Part shown: in pieces, positions 1-11,720 of the stretch | Layout: every line of letters starts with the position of its first letter | Position numbering within the stretch: position 1 is the first letter of the stretch | NCBI GenBank assembly: GCA_944474755.1 | Contig: OX104114.1 | Coordinates: forward strand, 47,991,070-48,055,069 | Origin: Limnoperna fortunei | Lineage: Eukaryota > Mollusca > Bivalvia > Mytilida > Modiolidae | DNA: 64,000 nucleotides | Direction of reading: 5' to 3' | The notes under the pieces: generated by a model | Databases searched by the model: none | Told to the model about the DNA's origin: nothing | The model's input: the letters and a program-made list of their open reading frames with translations, nothing else | Program-made: the position numbers and the translations under genes

Positions 1-540
1 TTTTTACAACTAATTACAACCAAATGCGTTTCGGACACCTTTTTCTTAAACAAACCCGTAAATATGAGGCAAATTACTAAATATGGATCAGGATATTTGT
101 TCCGGTTTGATGTTCGATATATAGAAACAGAAAAGTCCATAATTTAATAATATTACACATTGCATGATGTATTATAATTTTGATTGACTACGTTAATCAC
201 GTTAGTTATATATTTTAGAATATTAAATGGTATTTTTACAACCAAACGCTTTGTTTCTATTTTTAACAGATATTGACGCTGTTTCTAGTTTAACAAATGT
301 TGACGCTACACTACTATATATATAGATCCGGATATTCGTTCCTTGATTTCATTATACAGTCGAACAAATATGGCCGGAATACAGAAGAAAATAGTTATAG
401 TAGTAATTGCAATTTCAGATTGTTTTAATATGTATATAACAACTACGGACTCAAAAAAGTTAATATGGACTTTGTAGAGTTTTGTTGTATATTCAACCGA
501 ACGTTTAACCAATTCGAAAACCATAGGACAGTGACAATAT
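1..540. other. Gene-free AT-rich sequence with a degenerate duplication
   Basis: I see no coding signal. The stretch contains two diverged copies of a unit about 220-240 bp apart: the words ACAACCAAATGCGTTT near 15 and ACAACCAAACGCTTTG near 237, each followed by a GATC-GGATATTCGTTCC-like block (near 86 and 325). It looks like an old tandem duplication or a dispersed repeat. Confidence 0.4.
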
Positions 541-985
541 CTAACAACAATATTGTAGCTCTTTTGAAATGTTTTTATTTCGGCAGAGCTAGAGAGTCTC
601 ATTACTCCGAATGGAGCAAAACAACCCTTGGGATTTCCACATATTTCTGCCTTTAGAGTGCTGTCTTAGTTTTACCAGTGAAAATGGCATTTCGGATAGT
701 GCAATGAATGTAACAAAAAATGATCCGGAATGTCATTTTTCACCAAATCGAATTTGAAACTATGCAACATTGCCATTATTACAAATAGTGTTATAACTAA
801 TTAATAAGATGTTGAATTAATATCAGTAAAACATTGAAGACATAAAAAAACTATGTAGCAAACCAGTGAAACAGTGAATAGCGGATATAATGCATAATCC
901 CCCGGGGGTGAATCACCCGCGGGCTGCTCCATTACGAGTAATGTGACCTCTTTGTAGATCCGCCAAGATAAAAAATTAAAAATAA
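541..985. mobile_element. Degenerate TIR element, family E, copy 1
   Basis: A decayed copy of the family best seen at 59337-59981. The left end keeps ATTGTAGCTCTTTT and the CATTACTCCGAATGGAGC block. The right end keeps GCTCCATTACGAGTAATG, CTCTTTGTAGATCCGCC and the GC-rich CCCGGGGGTG block. The interior matches the 59-kb copy in inverted orientation. There is no ORF, so the element is non-autonomous. Its borders are approximate because both termini are eroded. Confidence 0.6.
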
Positions 986-1379
986 AAAGAGCATGAATCC
1001 TGAATTAGTCAAAGACACACAAAAATGCTGTTAAATTAGGGAAAGAGCCACAGAATGATTATACAAGAAGCTAGTATGTGTCAAGAATCAAGGTTTCATT
1101 CTCATAAATTTTGACAAAATAAGTATGTGTGTTTTGTATTGCAAATTCACGTATACTAGTATTTTACAACCTTTATTACAATGTTTCACAATATAATATT
1201 TTATTACCGTTCAAGTTTTTGGACAAGGCGTTTTTTTGTTTCAATGGTAATGAATTCAACATCTATAAGCAATTAAGTTTCTAATATTATTATCTCCAGG
1301 GGCAGTAATGGCAATAAACTCCCATAAAATGATCACTGGCTTGTACGGATTTCAATATTTAGCCCCAGAGTATATGCAG
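986..1379. other. Gene-free AT-rich spacer
   Basis: There is no ORF, repeat or RNA signal that I can support. It separates the first TIR element from the LINE-A endonuclease fragment. Confidence 0.4.
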
Positions 1380-2005
1380 ATCATGACACGTTGCCCGTGT
1401 GCTACGGCTTTGGTACTATGAAGACGAACGGTCAACGTCTGCTGTGCGCTTTTCGAAACCTGTGCATTGTCAACTATTAATTCCAAACCAAAGACCAGCA
1501 TATGGTCCGGCGTTTAGCTATCAGCTATGTTGTGCATGCCCGTTCATGCCAAAGCGCTATTTGCGATGCGGATCACTCCTTAGTGTGCTGTAAAAATGAT
1601 TTTGCAACCAAAAAGATTTTAACGCACAAGTGGACAAGGAAACCCTCATAATGACATCAGCATGGTATCGCTGCACGATCTTATCTGAGTTCGCAAATGA
1701 TCTCGAAGAAGTGGGAAATACTGCGGAACACCATGCACCGCATTGCATTGGCAATCCTCAGAAAGAAGACGACACAAGACTTGTTAGAACTAAGTCCTCG
1801 GTGATGATCCCAGTCATAGAAGCCAAGCGCCATGACGGAATATACAGCGGTCATCGCCAAAAGACCTAAAAAATCTGCAGACCCCCACATACTGTCAGAA
1901 AGAGAACTGGCACATTCAGCGACTATATCAGTGAACAAAAGAGACATCAAGACAGCACTATATCCTGTCCAGACCAAAACGGCTCGCCTCAAGTCATCTA
2001 CTGCA
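1380..2005 (+). pseudogene. LINE-A endonuclease C-terminal/linker relic
   Basis: This is a broken piece of a non-LTR retrotransposon. Near 1535-1590 the translation contains the stretch SAICDADHSLVCCK. That resembles the C-terminal D-H motif of LINE apurinic-type (EEP) endonucleases (usual form CDADHxLVxxK). It is followed by a charged linker reading through stops to about 1990. The sequence continues past the TIR element at 2058-2632 into RT sequence of the same orientation from 2640. I infer one LINE split by that element. Stops and frame changes show it is dead. Family assignment beyond LINE is not attempted. Confidence 0.5.
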
Positions 2006-2057
2006 GAATAATTCTCCTAAGAATCTAAAGATTGTTAGAACACTGCATAGTAGTGTA

Positions 2058-2632
2058 TGGCTACTATAATGTAGCTCCTTTTATTATTGACAGAGAGGTC
2101 CCATTACTCGTAACGGAGCAAAAACTCTCTTAGGATTTATACATATTCCGGTATTAAAATGCTGTTTTTGTTTAATAAATACTTGATCCTTTCTACGTCG
2201 TTTAGCTGACATTTGAACAATGTCTAGTTAAATCATTTTAACACTTTTTCGTTTTCATGGAATGGTTGACAAAATTTAAATTGTGGAGTGTAGAATTGTA
2301 GAATCGTATCGGTAAAAATTTGATCCCAGCTTATTCAATGTAACCGGAAAAATTAATCCGGAATGAACATTTTTTACCAAATCGATTAAGTAATTATGCA
2401 CTTACGGAATTCAAATTTGAACAACAATGGCATGATTACGAATTAAGTGTAAAACTAACGAATAATAACGAAAAAGGTGTTTTAGAAATATCAGTTAAAC
2501 TTTAAAGACAGTTTAACAGCTGATTATATACATAAAACCCAGGGGTGTGAATCACTCCGGTCTGCTTCATTACGAGTATTGGGGCCTCTTTATAGCTCCG
2601 TCCTTAAAAAAGGAGCTACATTATTGTAGCTA
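2058..2632. mobile_element. TIR element, family E, copy 2
   Basis: A 575-bp non-autonomous element with terminal inverted repeats. The left end reads TGGCTACTATAATGTAGCTC. The right end is the reverse complement of TAGCTACAATAATGTAGCTC. Both flanks then carry the CCATTACTCGTAA block in opposite orientation and a GC-rich CACCCCTGGG-like block. It separates two LINE-A fragments, so it probably inserted into that LINE. The candidate target duplication (AGTAGTGTA on the left, AGTAATATA on the right) is imperfect. There is no ORF. Confidence 0.7.
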
Positions 2633-2639
2633 AGTAATA

Positions 2640-3533
2640 TAGAGTACTCCAGACAGAACTGTCATTGTCACCGCCATTGACGTCATCTAATGTCTAACGA
2701 CGACGAAAGAGTTTGTTGTAGTACCAAGAGTAGAAGAACTTATCAAGGCCATCGACAACCTGACCTCATGAAAAGCCTCTGACAATGACCAGATTCGTAA
2801 ATGCTCCTCCTTCATGATGTCCTCTAACAGTGCTGGAAAGAAGGAGCTGTACCGCAGAATACATGTATCATGGTTTCATCACCTTCTTAAAGAACATGAG
2901 AGAAGAGGAGAAGAGACTACAAAAACTACAAATGCATCTCCTTTCTATACATCGTCTGAAAACTATTTGCTAGTTTTATCCGGATCAAACTGCAGAAGGC
3001 AGCTAAACGTGATTAAAGGTTGTCATAATGTGGTTTCTGCTCGGAGAGGTCAACGGTAGACATGATCTTCTCCCTCATACAGCAGAAGTGCAGAGAAAAG
3101 CACATACACCTGTACATCTTCTTTTGACCTGGTCAGTACGAAGGGACTCTTTAAGCTCATTCAGAAGATTGACTGCCTACCAAAATTGCACAGCTTGATT
3201 AAATCCTTCCTTACTGACAGTACAGTTCAACGGTAGTTACTCCGAACCATTCAGCAGCGGTGTCAAACAATGCTGTGTTCTTGCTCAAACTGTAGACCAT
3301 CTTTGCCCTGCTCCTAAACATGCCTTTGTCACGGAAACGACAGAATCTACCTCTCCACCAGATAGGGGGGGCAAGCTGTTCAATCCGCCTCAAAACCACG
3401 ACGAAAGTAGGCGAAGAGCTGATTGGGGACATAATGCTGATAACGCAGATGTTACAACACAGTGTGGACAAACCCTAGACTGCCAACTGCAACAAATAGC
3501 ACCCATCATAGGTCCCTTATGCCACACATGAGG
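2640..3533 (+). pseudogene. LINE-A reverse transcriptase relic
   Basis: Translations across the three plus frames recover an ordered LINE reverse transcriptase. First comes a GKASDNDQIRKCLLHDVL-like block (usual GKAPGxDxI). Next is an SERSTVDMIFSL block (usual FRxxRSTxDxIFxLRQ). Then KGLFKLIQKI, PKLHSLIKSFLTD and a degraded GVKQGCVLAP region (SGVKQCCVLA). The YADD region is not readable. Many stops and frameshifts are present. The reading ends where the LTR of the gypsy element starts. The C-terminal part resumes at 12025, on the far side of that element. Confidence 0.7.
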
Positions 3534-3538
3534 TATAG

Positions 3539-3854
3539 TGTATTGCCATTAATTATCTGCTTCCGATAAATCATGGAAAGACATTAATTATATTACAGTA
3601 ACATGATAACATGGAGTGCCCTCTGACCGCACGTGTAAGACGTATCATATTGTGAAAAAATTACTATTCACATCTTTTATCATAGGAAACTCCACATCTG
3701 CTTTTTATCTTCTTTCTTCAGCATGCATTGTAAAATATCATGAGAAAGTTTCAGTTCAGTAAATGTAGTAGTTGAACACAGTCGTTATTTATTTATCTCA
3801 GTTGATGTATACCACTACATAGAACCCAATGTACTTTTAAGCAAATACACAACA
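3539..3854 (+). repeat. gypsy-1 5' LTR
   Basis: This 316-bp direct repeat matches 11721-12024 along its length. It starts TGTATTGCC and ends CACAACA. The shared similarity may begin 5 bp earlier at TATAG, so the left border is uncertain by a few bases. Internal features include the conserved words CTGCTTCCGATAAATCATGG and TTCTTTCTTCAGCATGCATT. Confidence 0.8.
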
Positions 3855-3857
3855 GAT

Positions 3858-3875
3858 TTTGGCGACGAGGATGAC
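3858..3875 (+). promoter_or_regulatory. gypsy-1 primer-binding site
   Basis: TTTTGGCGACGAGGATGA lies four bases after the 5' LTR. A TGGCGAC-type motif immediately inside the LTR is the usual site where a tRNA primes minus-strand DNA synthesis in Ty3/gypsy elements. I did not match it to a specific tRNA. Confidence 0.6.
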
Positions 3876-3948
3876 AGTTAATTGTTATTATTAATTCAAC
3901 GGACTTTTCCGAATAATTTTCTGTGAAAATTCCTTGGTTAATTCAACA

Positions 3949-4700
3949 ATGGCTACATGATATATTGGCAGAATAGAACCATTTGATGACAATGTCTAGT
4001 CATGGGGCTCTTATGTAGAAAGGCTGGAGCAATATTTTGCAGTGAATGAGATAGAAAATGACAATAAGGTTCCTGCTTTATTTACATTGTTAGGAAGGAA
4101 AACGTATGGATTGTTAAGAAACCTAACGTTACTCGACAGGCCATCGACAAAGACATATCCTGCAAAAGTACAGCTTCTTATGGACCACATAAGTCCGAAG
4201 CCGTTAATTGTTGCAGTAAGATTTCGGTTACATGGAGAAACAGTAAATAAATATGTAGCTGAACTTAAGACGATTAGCCGAACATTGCGAATTCGGAAAT
4301 CTGAATGAATCTTTGAGAGACCAGTTTGTGGTTGGACTAAATGATGAACATGTACAAAAGAAGTTATTGGCTGTTGGGGACCTGACATTTGTAAAAAAAA
4401 ATATAGAGATCGCTATAGCTGTTGAAACGGCAAACAAAGAAAGCAGAAAGTTCTTTCTATAGGGTACAGAAACAACAGAGACAGCCACAAGCAACGACAG
4501 GCCAACCCCGATCATTTTCATATGCATGTTACCGGTGTAATGGTAAGAAATATAACTGATAACTGCAAATGCAAAGATGCTGTATGTCATAATTGCAACA
4601 AGAAATGACACATTCATAAAGCATGCAAGTCGGCGAAATCAACGGTAAGCTATAGACAGAAGCAAAAGAAAATTCAAAGAAAACGGTGAAAATGAATTTC
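3949..4700 (+). pseudogene. gypsy-1 Gag relic
   Basis: The reading starts ATG-GCT-ACA and hits a TGA at the fourth codon. It then continues as IGRIEPFDDN, SYVERLEQYFAVNEI and the long open stretch 4042-4308 (VPALFTLLGRKTYGLLRNLT), a typical capsid-like Ty3/gypsy Gag. Around 4525-4640 a cysteine/histidine-rich region (CYRC, CHNC) marks the zinc knuckle. Several stops and frameshifts are present. Confidence 0.75.
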
Positions 4701-4789
4701 GGGATGAGGATAATTATTTGGGAATTAATTGTGTGAAAAGTAAAAGTTCACAAGATTCAATTTGGATTACGCCAAATGTGAAGGGAAAA

Positions 4790-5045
4790 AAATTTAAATG
4801 GAGCTGGACACTGGTTCAGCCGTGTCAGCAATTTCTTTATTTGATTATAAAAAGTATTTTGCAAATGATAAGCTTGAGAAAGCACAGATTACACAGAAAA
4901 CATATTCAGGTGAATTATTGATTCCGCAAGGATATATTAATGTTCAAGTAAAATATAATGGTGTAAAAATCTGAAGTTGCATGTGGTACAAAAGGGTGGC
5001 CCTGCAATATTTGGGCGAGAATGTCTTAAGAAAATAAATCTCAAT
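4790..5045 (+). pseudogene. gypsy-1 aspartic protease relic
   Basis: This encodes the retroviral-type aspartic protease segment. MELDTGSAVSAIS at about 4796-4835 carries the catalytic D-T-G. It is followed by a FGRECLKKINLN-like C-terminal flap near 5010-5045. It is broken by stops. It lies between the Gag zinc knuckle and RT, as expected for a gypsy Pol. Confidence 0.75.
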
Positions 5046-5149
5046 TGAAAAAATCTCAAGTGGATAAATAAAATATCTGCACCTGGAAATACTAGTAAAA
5101 AATAGGAATTGATGCTGAAAGAGTATTCAAATGTATTTTAAGAAGGAAT

Positions 5150-5850
5150 TGGATGCGTCGTCGTCATTAAAGCAAGGCTTACGCTTAGGAAAATGCAACT
5201 CCTAAATTCGTCAAAGCAAGACCCGTACCATTTTCAATTAAACCACAGGTAGAGCGAGAACTTGTCAAACTGGAAAATGAAGGAATATTATCAAAGGTTG
5301 ACACCAGTGAATGGGCTTCACCGATTGTCCCATTGATGAAAGCAAATGGTTCCGTGCGTATATGTGGAGAATTTAAATCAACCGTGAATCCAATGCTTCA
5401 AGTGGATCAATACCCACTTCCGCGGAATGATGAAATATTTGCAACATTTGCGGGAGCAAAGAAATTTACCAAATTGGACCTCCGCCAAGCATATTTATAA
5501 TTAGAGTTAGATGAAGATTCAAAGCTGTTGACAATAATCAACACACACAAAGGATTGTATCGTTACAAGGCTTACTTTCGGTATTGCATCATCACCAGCG
5601 ATATGGCAGAATACGATGGGCCAAGTACTAAGTGGGCTAAACGGAGTTCAATGTATGTTGGACGACATGATAATTACCGCAGACATGAAATCAGTTCCGA
5701 AGGACTAAGAATAATGCCTGACAAAGTAAAAGCTATTATAGAAACTCCAACTCCAAAAAGGTAAAGAAATTGCGAGCATTTTTGGGAATCATCAATTATT
5801 ATCACAGGTTTCTACGGAATTCGGCGACCGGCTTAAACCATTGATAAACG
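5150..5850 (+). pseudogene. gypsy-1 reverse transcriptase relic
   Basis: Ordered RT blocks are readable across frames: KARPVPFSIKPQVERELVKL, EGILSKVDTSEWASPIV, a VRICGEFK block (usual VRxCxDYR/K), YPLPRNDEIFATFAGAKKFT and KLDLRQAYL with the first catalytic Asp. The YxDD box is altered: CMLDDMIIT is seen near 5655. The block LRAFLGIINYYHRF closes the RT near 5810. Stops and indels make it inactive, and sequence between the DD box and the connection is shortened. Confidence 0.8.
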
Positions 5851-6125
5851 GTAAGAAATTTACTCTTTTAACCGATCATAAACCGTTAACCACAATTGTT
5901 TAATCCTGCGAAATCAATACCATTTACTACAGCATTTAGATTGCAACGATATTCAATATTTCTGTCAGGATTTACCTATGATATTGAATACAAAAGTATA
6001 AAATTACATTACATAACAACGCAGACGGATTATCAAGATTACCTCTACTCGAATCAGCTGAAATCAACTGTGAAGATGGAGATAACTTGTTCCAACTTTC
6101 ACAGATTGAAGGATTACCTGTAACC
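5850..6125 (+). pseudogene. gypsy-1 RNase H remnant
   Basis: This is a shortened RNase H region with KFTLLTDHKPLTT (catalytic Asp in TDH) followed by FTYDIEYKS. The N-terminal part of RNase H is missing, indicating an internal deletion of the element before or after insertion. Confidence 0.65.
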
Positions 6126-6237
6126 AGTACTGAAATAATACGAGAAACTTGGAAAGATAAAACTTTATAAGCAGAGTTAATTTCTCAATGAATGGATTGG
6201 AAAATAAACAAATTAAAACCCTTCTTTAACCGCAGAA

Positions 6238-7370
6238 ATGAGATCACAGTTAGTCATGGTAATTAGAGTCATAATACCCGAAAAATTTCGCTCTCGAATG
6301 TTGGAACTCCTGCACAGCAGTCACCCTGGAATGGTCAGGATGAAATCATTAGCCAGAAGTCACGTTTGGTGGCCAGGGATCGATAATGACATAGAAAACA
6401 TAGTACAAAGCTGTACAGGTTGTCAAACAACACAGCAACTGTGACACCACTACATCCATGGTAGTGGCCCGAGACTCCATGGCAGCGAGTCCATATCGAT
6501 TTTGCGGGACCATAAATGAACAGAATGTTTTTAGTTACGGTCGATGCACACAGCAAATGGCCTGAAGTTTTCGAATTGAAAACAATAACCGCTACACACA
6601 CGATTAACGTCATGTGGCAAGTTTTTGCTAGGAATGGAGTACCAACACAGATTGTAAGCGACAATTGACCAACATTTATAACTGAGGAATTCGAAACATT
6701 TATGAAAAGTAATGGTATAAAACATACAAAATCTGCTCCGTATCATCCAGTGACAAACGGACTTGTTGAAAGATTTATTCAAACAATCTATGAAGGCTAT
6801 GAAACATGAAAGTTGAGATCTAAACAAGAAACTTGCTAATTTTCTATTAACTTACAGACAAACACCACATTCAGTAACTCATGAAACATCATCGAAATTA
6901 TTTATAGGAAGAGAATTAAGATCAAAACTTCATTTGTTGAAATCAAACACAAAAAGCTTAGTTACATCAAATCAAGAAAACGCTTGTAAAATGAGAGAAG
7001 GAAAGAAAGAAAGAGAGTTCGACTTTGGAGAAAAAGTTATAGTGCGAAAGATTACAGAGGGAAAGATCCATGCATTGCTGGAATTATACAAGAAAGGGAA
7101 GGACCGTTTATGTAACATAAAGTTGCGACAGACATGGGAAAAATCTGGAGACATGTTGAAAAATTAATACCAACTAAATAAGAACAATTTAACAAACAAA
7201 ATGTGCACGTAGATGATTTAGCAGTTCCTCTTCCCCGAGATGACTCAAAACTACCCACTACAAACACTGATAACTACGAAAACCCCAGCGAAATGAGAAA
7301 AGAGATAACACCGTGTCGCAATCCCAGACGGGAACACACATCACCGAAAAGGTTAATTACAGAAATGTGA
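6238..7370 (+). pseudogene. gypsy-1 integrase relic
   Basis: The zinc-binding HHCC domain is readable at 6270-6440 (LLHSSHPGMVRMKSLARSHV, WWPGIDND, SCTGCQ). Core remnants follow: a WxRVHIDFAGP-like stretch near 6478-6515 and VSDNGPTFITEEFE-like sequence near 6655-6700. Then comes HTKSAPYHPVTNGLVERFIQ-like sequence near 6720-6785. The C-terminal part continues to about 7370. Multiple stops are present, so no active enzyme could be made. Confidence 0.75.
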
Positions 7371-8059
7371 TGGGTGAATAGGACATTATGACTTACACAA
7401 TATGGGGCATAATAATCGTGTAGTCATATCAGACAAAAGTCTGATTTTGTATGGAACGAGAAAATATTATGCAAAATTGCATGGTCTATATTTCTTTCTT
7501 TTTAATTTACGTTTTATAATTTTTTTGAAACATAAATAACTTTATTGCACTAATGCTGACAACAAGAACTTTATCAACTACAGCATTCATTGATAAAGCA
7601 CCCTGTAATGTTAGTGCCCAAATAAGCAGGGTGTTATAAGGGCAATTTATTTCTATCATATGTTAGATGTTTACAATTAATTGATCATACAATAAATGTC
7701 TATAACGTTCTTTCCGGAAAGTATTCTGTTTTTGTTTAATATTACAATTTTCACTTAATAAACACGTGTTTGTTTACATATTCACTACACATGGTAATTT
7801 TTATTAATTGGGATTTACCAAGTTCGTTATTTATATGATGGAATTCTAATCGCAGGTTTCAATATAAAGGTAGTTTGTCAATTTAGCTGAGAAATATTTT
7901 ACACAATAATTTAACACAAAATCCGTGTTTACGTGTCGTGTATGCAATCAGCATTATGATTATCTTCAATTACTTACTAGTACATATTATGTATACATAT
8001 TCTACGGTAGCATGTTTCTATAAGTTACATGCTTGTGATAAAAAAAACCCAAAACATTA
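7371..8059. other. AT-rich non-coding tail between gypsy-1 integrase and LINE-B
   Basis: No coding signal is seen. This is presumably the gypsy-1 3' untranslated region plus the far side of LINE-B. A short inverted-looking TTAGTGCCC...AGGGTG stretch near 7610 was not strong enough to annotate. Confidence 0.35.
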
Positions 8060-8305
8060 TACCATCACGATGAACAAGACGACATTACTTTTACATCACA
8101 TTCAACAAGACAACCTTACTGTTACATCACAATCAACAAGACAACCGTAGTACTAGTACCACATGTACATCATCATAAACAAGACAATTTTACTCTCACA
8201 TTATAATATGCAAAATCACTTTACTCATGTTATTATTTACATCACAATGAACAAGACCATTTTACCGTTAAATCATAATAAACAGGACATTCTAAATTAA
8301 TTGTA
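8060..8305. repeat. Degenerate minisatellite, about 34-bp unit
   Basis: Imperfect repeats of a unit close to TTACATCACAATCAACAAGA plus CAACCTTACTG. Copies are visible near 8090, 8123, 8165, 8245 and 8275, drifting in sequence and length. It is non-coding. Confidence 0.55.
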
Positions 8306-8434
8306 ACGATTCACGTATTATGATTCCTCGTGGTATTTTATTACATTAGTATAGATTTTCTCATTCAGATAAACTTTCAATTCATGTTGCTTTTTAAATT
8401 CATTTTTTAAAATGTTATTAGGTTTTACATTTTT

Positions 8435-8758
8435 TTACTTACCATTTGATAAGTGATAAGTTTTATGAATACTATACACTAATATAACTAAAAAAGTGTT
8501 GATATCATTGTAGTTTTCATCCGTCATTTTATAACCAAAGATCAAAGATGAATAACTGGCCAGTTGGTCACCAATCCGAAAATAATTTAAGAGGTCTTTT
8601 ATTTTTGCCCAAAAAGATTCAAAGTATGTGCAATGCATAAAAAAGTGTTCATATTCTTCTTTAACTTTGAATATATTACACTTATCATTATTTGCAATTT
8701 TACAAATATTTAATAGTTCTTTACATGGCAATATAAAATTTAGTAGTTTCCACTTCAC
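8435..8758 (-). pseudogene. LINE-B C-terminal zinc-finger-like domain
   Basis: This is a 107-residue open stretch beginning KWKLLNFILPCKELLNICKI and containing NNDKCNIFKVKEEYEHFFMH followed by CTYF. It resembles the domain that closes many L1/Tx1-clade ORF2 proteins (CxxC...EdxxHfFxxC). One expected cysteine is replaced (CNIF rather than CxxC). Its position at the 3' end of the LINE supports the assignment. Confidence 0.7.
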
Positions 8759-9615
8759 AATTCTTAATTTATTATCTTTATAAATTTTGTAATAAATAAA
8801 AAGGAGGCAATCAATTTTTGATTTATTGAATCCTTATTTTGAAATTTTTTCACCCACTTTACCTTTGCATGTTCATTATCAACTTGATTATTTTTCAAAT
8901 AAATATATACATCTTTTGAGGTTTTGTATTGTTTCATAAAGTAAAATACTACATGTACTTCAGTTTTAACTGTTGATTTAATAGAATCCTCAGTCTTTAA
9001 AGTTTGGACCCATTTTTGTGGGATACTTTTGATCAGTTTGGAGAATTCTGCAAACCAGTTACTTCTATTTAGTAGTTTTGCTAGGATATGGTTTTGTTAA
9101 ATATTCCCATTTTCATCGATTATATCATTTATAAACATTATTTTACTTTTAATCCAGTTTTCATAAATAAAACACTTTCCATTTTGTGTAATAAATTTAT
9201 TCCCCCAAATGATTTGTTGTCTTATTTGTCTGAAGTTCAACTATTCACATTTTATTTCATTTGTTTCTGTGTTTGTTTGAATTTAACCCAGGCTTTTGTA
9301 ATTTCTAAATAGAATTCTGGTAGAGAAACCTTTATATTTTCTATCATCTTCAAGTCATTAAAATTATAATTAAATATCATGAGATTTGACTTTATTTTAT
9401 TTATTGAAGTAAAAGTTTGGGATTACTGCCCAATTTGGAATATTGGTCAAATTGTCTAATAAAGTAAATGCAAGTAGTCTTTGAACCCATTTGATTTGAA
9501 TAGCTTTGATGTATTCATCTATATCAAAAATTTTAAAACACCCTTCCCTGTATTCTTTACAAAGTGTTGAACTTTTTACTTTTTCACGCTTTCCATTCCA
9601 TATGAAGTTGAATAT

Positions 9616-9894
9616 TTATTTTTTTAATTTGTCAATATTTGTTTTTTCAATAGTCATCACTGACGCTAGATAAGTTAGGTTCGGTAAAATTAATGTTTTT
9701 ATTACAGTTATTTTGCCTATCATAGTAAGACTTCTTTTTTTCCAATCTACCGATTTAGTTAAAATTTTGTTGAAATTTAATTCTTTACACTTTTTCGTAT
9801 CGAGGCCAAAGTATATGCCTAAACATTTGAGTACATCTGTAGACCAATTAATATCTTCCCATTTATTTTTAGATTTAGTTTTAGTCCTGACCAA
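9616..9894 (-). pseudogene. LINE-B post-RT region
   Basis: A 92-residue open stretch with KCLGIYFGLDTKKCKELNF and WKKRSLTMIGKITVIKTLIL then PNLTYLASVM. This pattern (LGI.fg......W..R.Lt..Gki.vik.l..p...Y) is characteristic of the thumb/connection of L1/Tx1-like ORF2. It is in register with the RT fragment upstream on the minus strand. Confidence 0.8.
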
Positions 9895-9899
9895 GTTCC

Positions 9900-10771
9900 A
9901 AAAATTTCTATTATATTTAATTCAATGCTTATTTCCTTTTTTGAACACAAAAACAGTGTAGTATCGTCTGCTAGTTGTGTTAGTTTGATACTTCGAGTTC
10001 TACCATCTAATTTAAAATTTGGATACCTTTAATGTTATGGTCTTGTCTAAGCCTACAAGCTAGAATCTCATCTGCTATAACAAATATTAAAGCAATGACA
10101 GGACATCCTTGTCTTATGCCACGTAAAATTGTAAAAGGTAAAGAAATCCGGCCATTATTAATAATGCCCCCCTTAATATTTGTATACAATGTCTTCATCC
10201 ATTTAAGCATTGAGCTTTGAATGCCAAATTTTTTAAGTGCTTCATACATAAAGTTCCATTCTATTGAATCAAAAGCTTTTGAAAAATCCAAAAATAAGAT
10301 TGCCCCTTCTAAATTATATCTCTCTGTATGGTCTATTTCATCTTGTATTTGTCCTATATATGTATCTATTTTTATGTACCCATTTTGGTCACTATTAACA
10401 ATTTGTGCTAAAACATAAGCTAGAATTTGGGTATCAACATTTAGAAGTGTAATGGGTCTATAATTATCTAATAAATGAGGGTCCCCCTTTTTATATATCA
10501 GGCTAATTATACCTATTTTTTGTAAATTAGTTAATTCCCCTCTTTCATAACCGGTATTAAAGACTTTAACCAAAAACGATTTTAGTTTCTGCCAAAAGGT
10601 TCTGTATAATTCAACGCTTAAACCATCTAATCCTGGAGATTTCTTTAGTTTCATCTTCAAAACTGCTTCTGTGCATTCTCTTTCAGTCATTTTACCTTCT
10701 AATGTATCACTTTTTTTATTAAGCATGTTTCCTATTTCTGTGTGATCAATATATTCCTTTATCCCTTCCAA
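9900..10771 (-). pseudogene. LINE-B reverse transcriptase
   Basis: The first 254 residues are open. They include KLKKSPGLDGLSVELYRTFW, ISLIYKKGD, DNYRPITLLNVDTQILAYVL, the first catalytic Asp in LFLDFSKAFDSIEW, and GIRQGCPVIALIF. Continuing past an indel to about 9900 the frame reads KLTQLADDTTLFLCSK, so the catalytic AspAsp pair is kept in an LADD context. A short deletion removes part of the finger between VLAQIVNSDQNGYI and DEIDHTERY. It is inactive as it stands because flanking frames are broken. Confidence 0.85.
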
Positions 10772-11181
10772 ATTTGGATTTTTTAAAGTATATAACTTTT
10801 CGTAATAATCTTTTTTTTAATTTCTAAAATTTCCTCCTGGTCTTCTGTTATCTCCCCTTTTTGGTTTATTTAATTCAGTTATAGTTTTTCTCATTTGCCT
10901 CATAGGCCGAATTTTACTGTCGTTATAATCCGAAGTTAGTTTTGTGATATGTCGGATTTAAAAAAAGCGAGGGTACAATTATTCGTTCTAATTTGCCTAA
11001 ACTTTTCTAAAGATAAGAAGTATTTTGTATTTTTTCACCTAATTCAATATTTAAAGCTCTTGACCTTATTTGTGCCCCTCTAGATTTTTCCTCGTATTTA
11101 TTTTCAATTTCAGTTTTGACATTTTCCAGTTGTTCTTTAAAGTAATTTTTTGAGGATTTACTATTTGAGTATTGATATGCT

Positions 11182-11640
11182 TCATCTAATCGAAAAAGTT
11201 TCTTTTCTAAGATCTATAAGAATATTTCTGGTATTTCTGGCTCTTAGTTCACAGAACTTAACTGTTTGTTTCCTTATTTCATTTTTCAATAAATCATATA
11301 CAAGTAGAAGATCTTTTTCTTTATTTGATTTTAAAAACTGTTCTATGAGACTTTCAATACCTTTTTTCATCTTTCAGAACACTGCACTTTTGATTTTTGG
11401 CTTTAATAGTTTATCAATTAAAAAAAGTCAATTCTACTGGCTGTTTTAGAATCATTTTTCCTTTTCCAAGTTAACTGAAGTTTGTCATGATTAATTTCTC
11501 TCCAAATATCTAGAAGATTACAGGTTTTGGGTTATCATATGTTTTAGATTATTAACAGGTTTATGTTCCTTTTTATTAGCTGTTTTACTTAATCTATCTT
11601 TATTATTTAAAGTGTCATTCATGTCGCCACCAATATTAAA
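11182..11640 (-). pseudogene. LINE-B endonuclease C-terminus and linker
   Basis: The minus-strand reading near 11605 gives GGDMNDTLNNKDR, the EEP-endonuclease GDxN motif. Near 11405-11500 it gives WKRKNDSKTASRIDFFLIDK (usual SRIDFFLIS). Then a lysine/glutamate-rich linker follows (open 11182-11370). The rest of the endonuclease is absent upstream, so the LINE copy is 5' truncated. Confidence 0.7.
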
Positions 11641-11720
11641 ACTCCTTGGCTATATTTTATAATTTAATTCACTGTTTTTCGTTGATGTGTACATCTGGAA
11701 TTAGCAGGCAGGAAATATAG

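Larger units (their letters stand above)
8430..11705 (-). mobile_element. L1/Tx1-like LINE (LINE-B), 5' truncated
   Basis: This minus-strand non-LTR retrotransposon lies inside gypsy-1. In 5' to 3' order on the minus strand it carries an endonuclease C-terminus (about 11640-11380), a long charged linker, RT (10771-9900), a post-RT region (9894-9616) and a cysteine-containing C-terminal domain (8758-8435). The 5' end stops inside the endonuclease next to the gypsy-1 3' LTR, which fits 5' truncation on insertion. Indels and stops interrupt the ORF. Confidence 0.8.

Noticed and set aside
4228..4617. Minus-strand 129-residue hydrophobic frame as a membrane protein
   Set aside because: It lies opposite the gypsy-1 Gag zinc-knuckle region and has no independent support.
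10221..10418. Plus-strand frames opposite LINE-B and at other LINEs
   Set aside because: They are shadows of the minus-strand RT, with no motif of their own.
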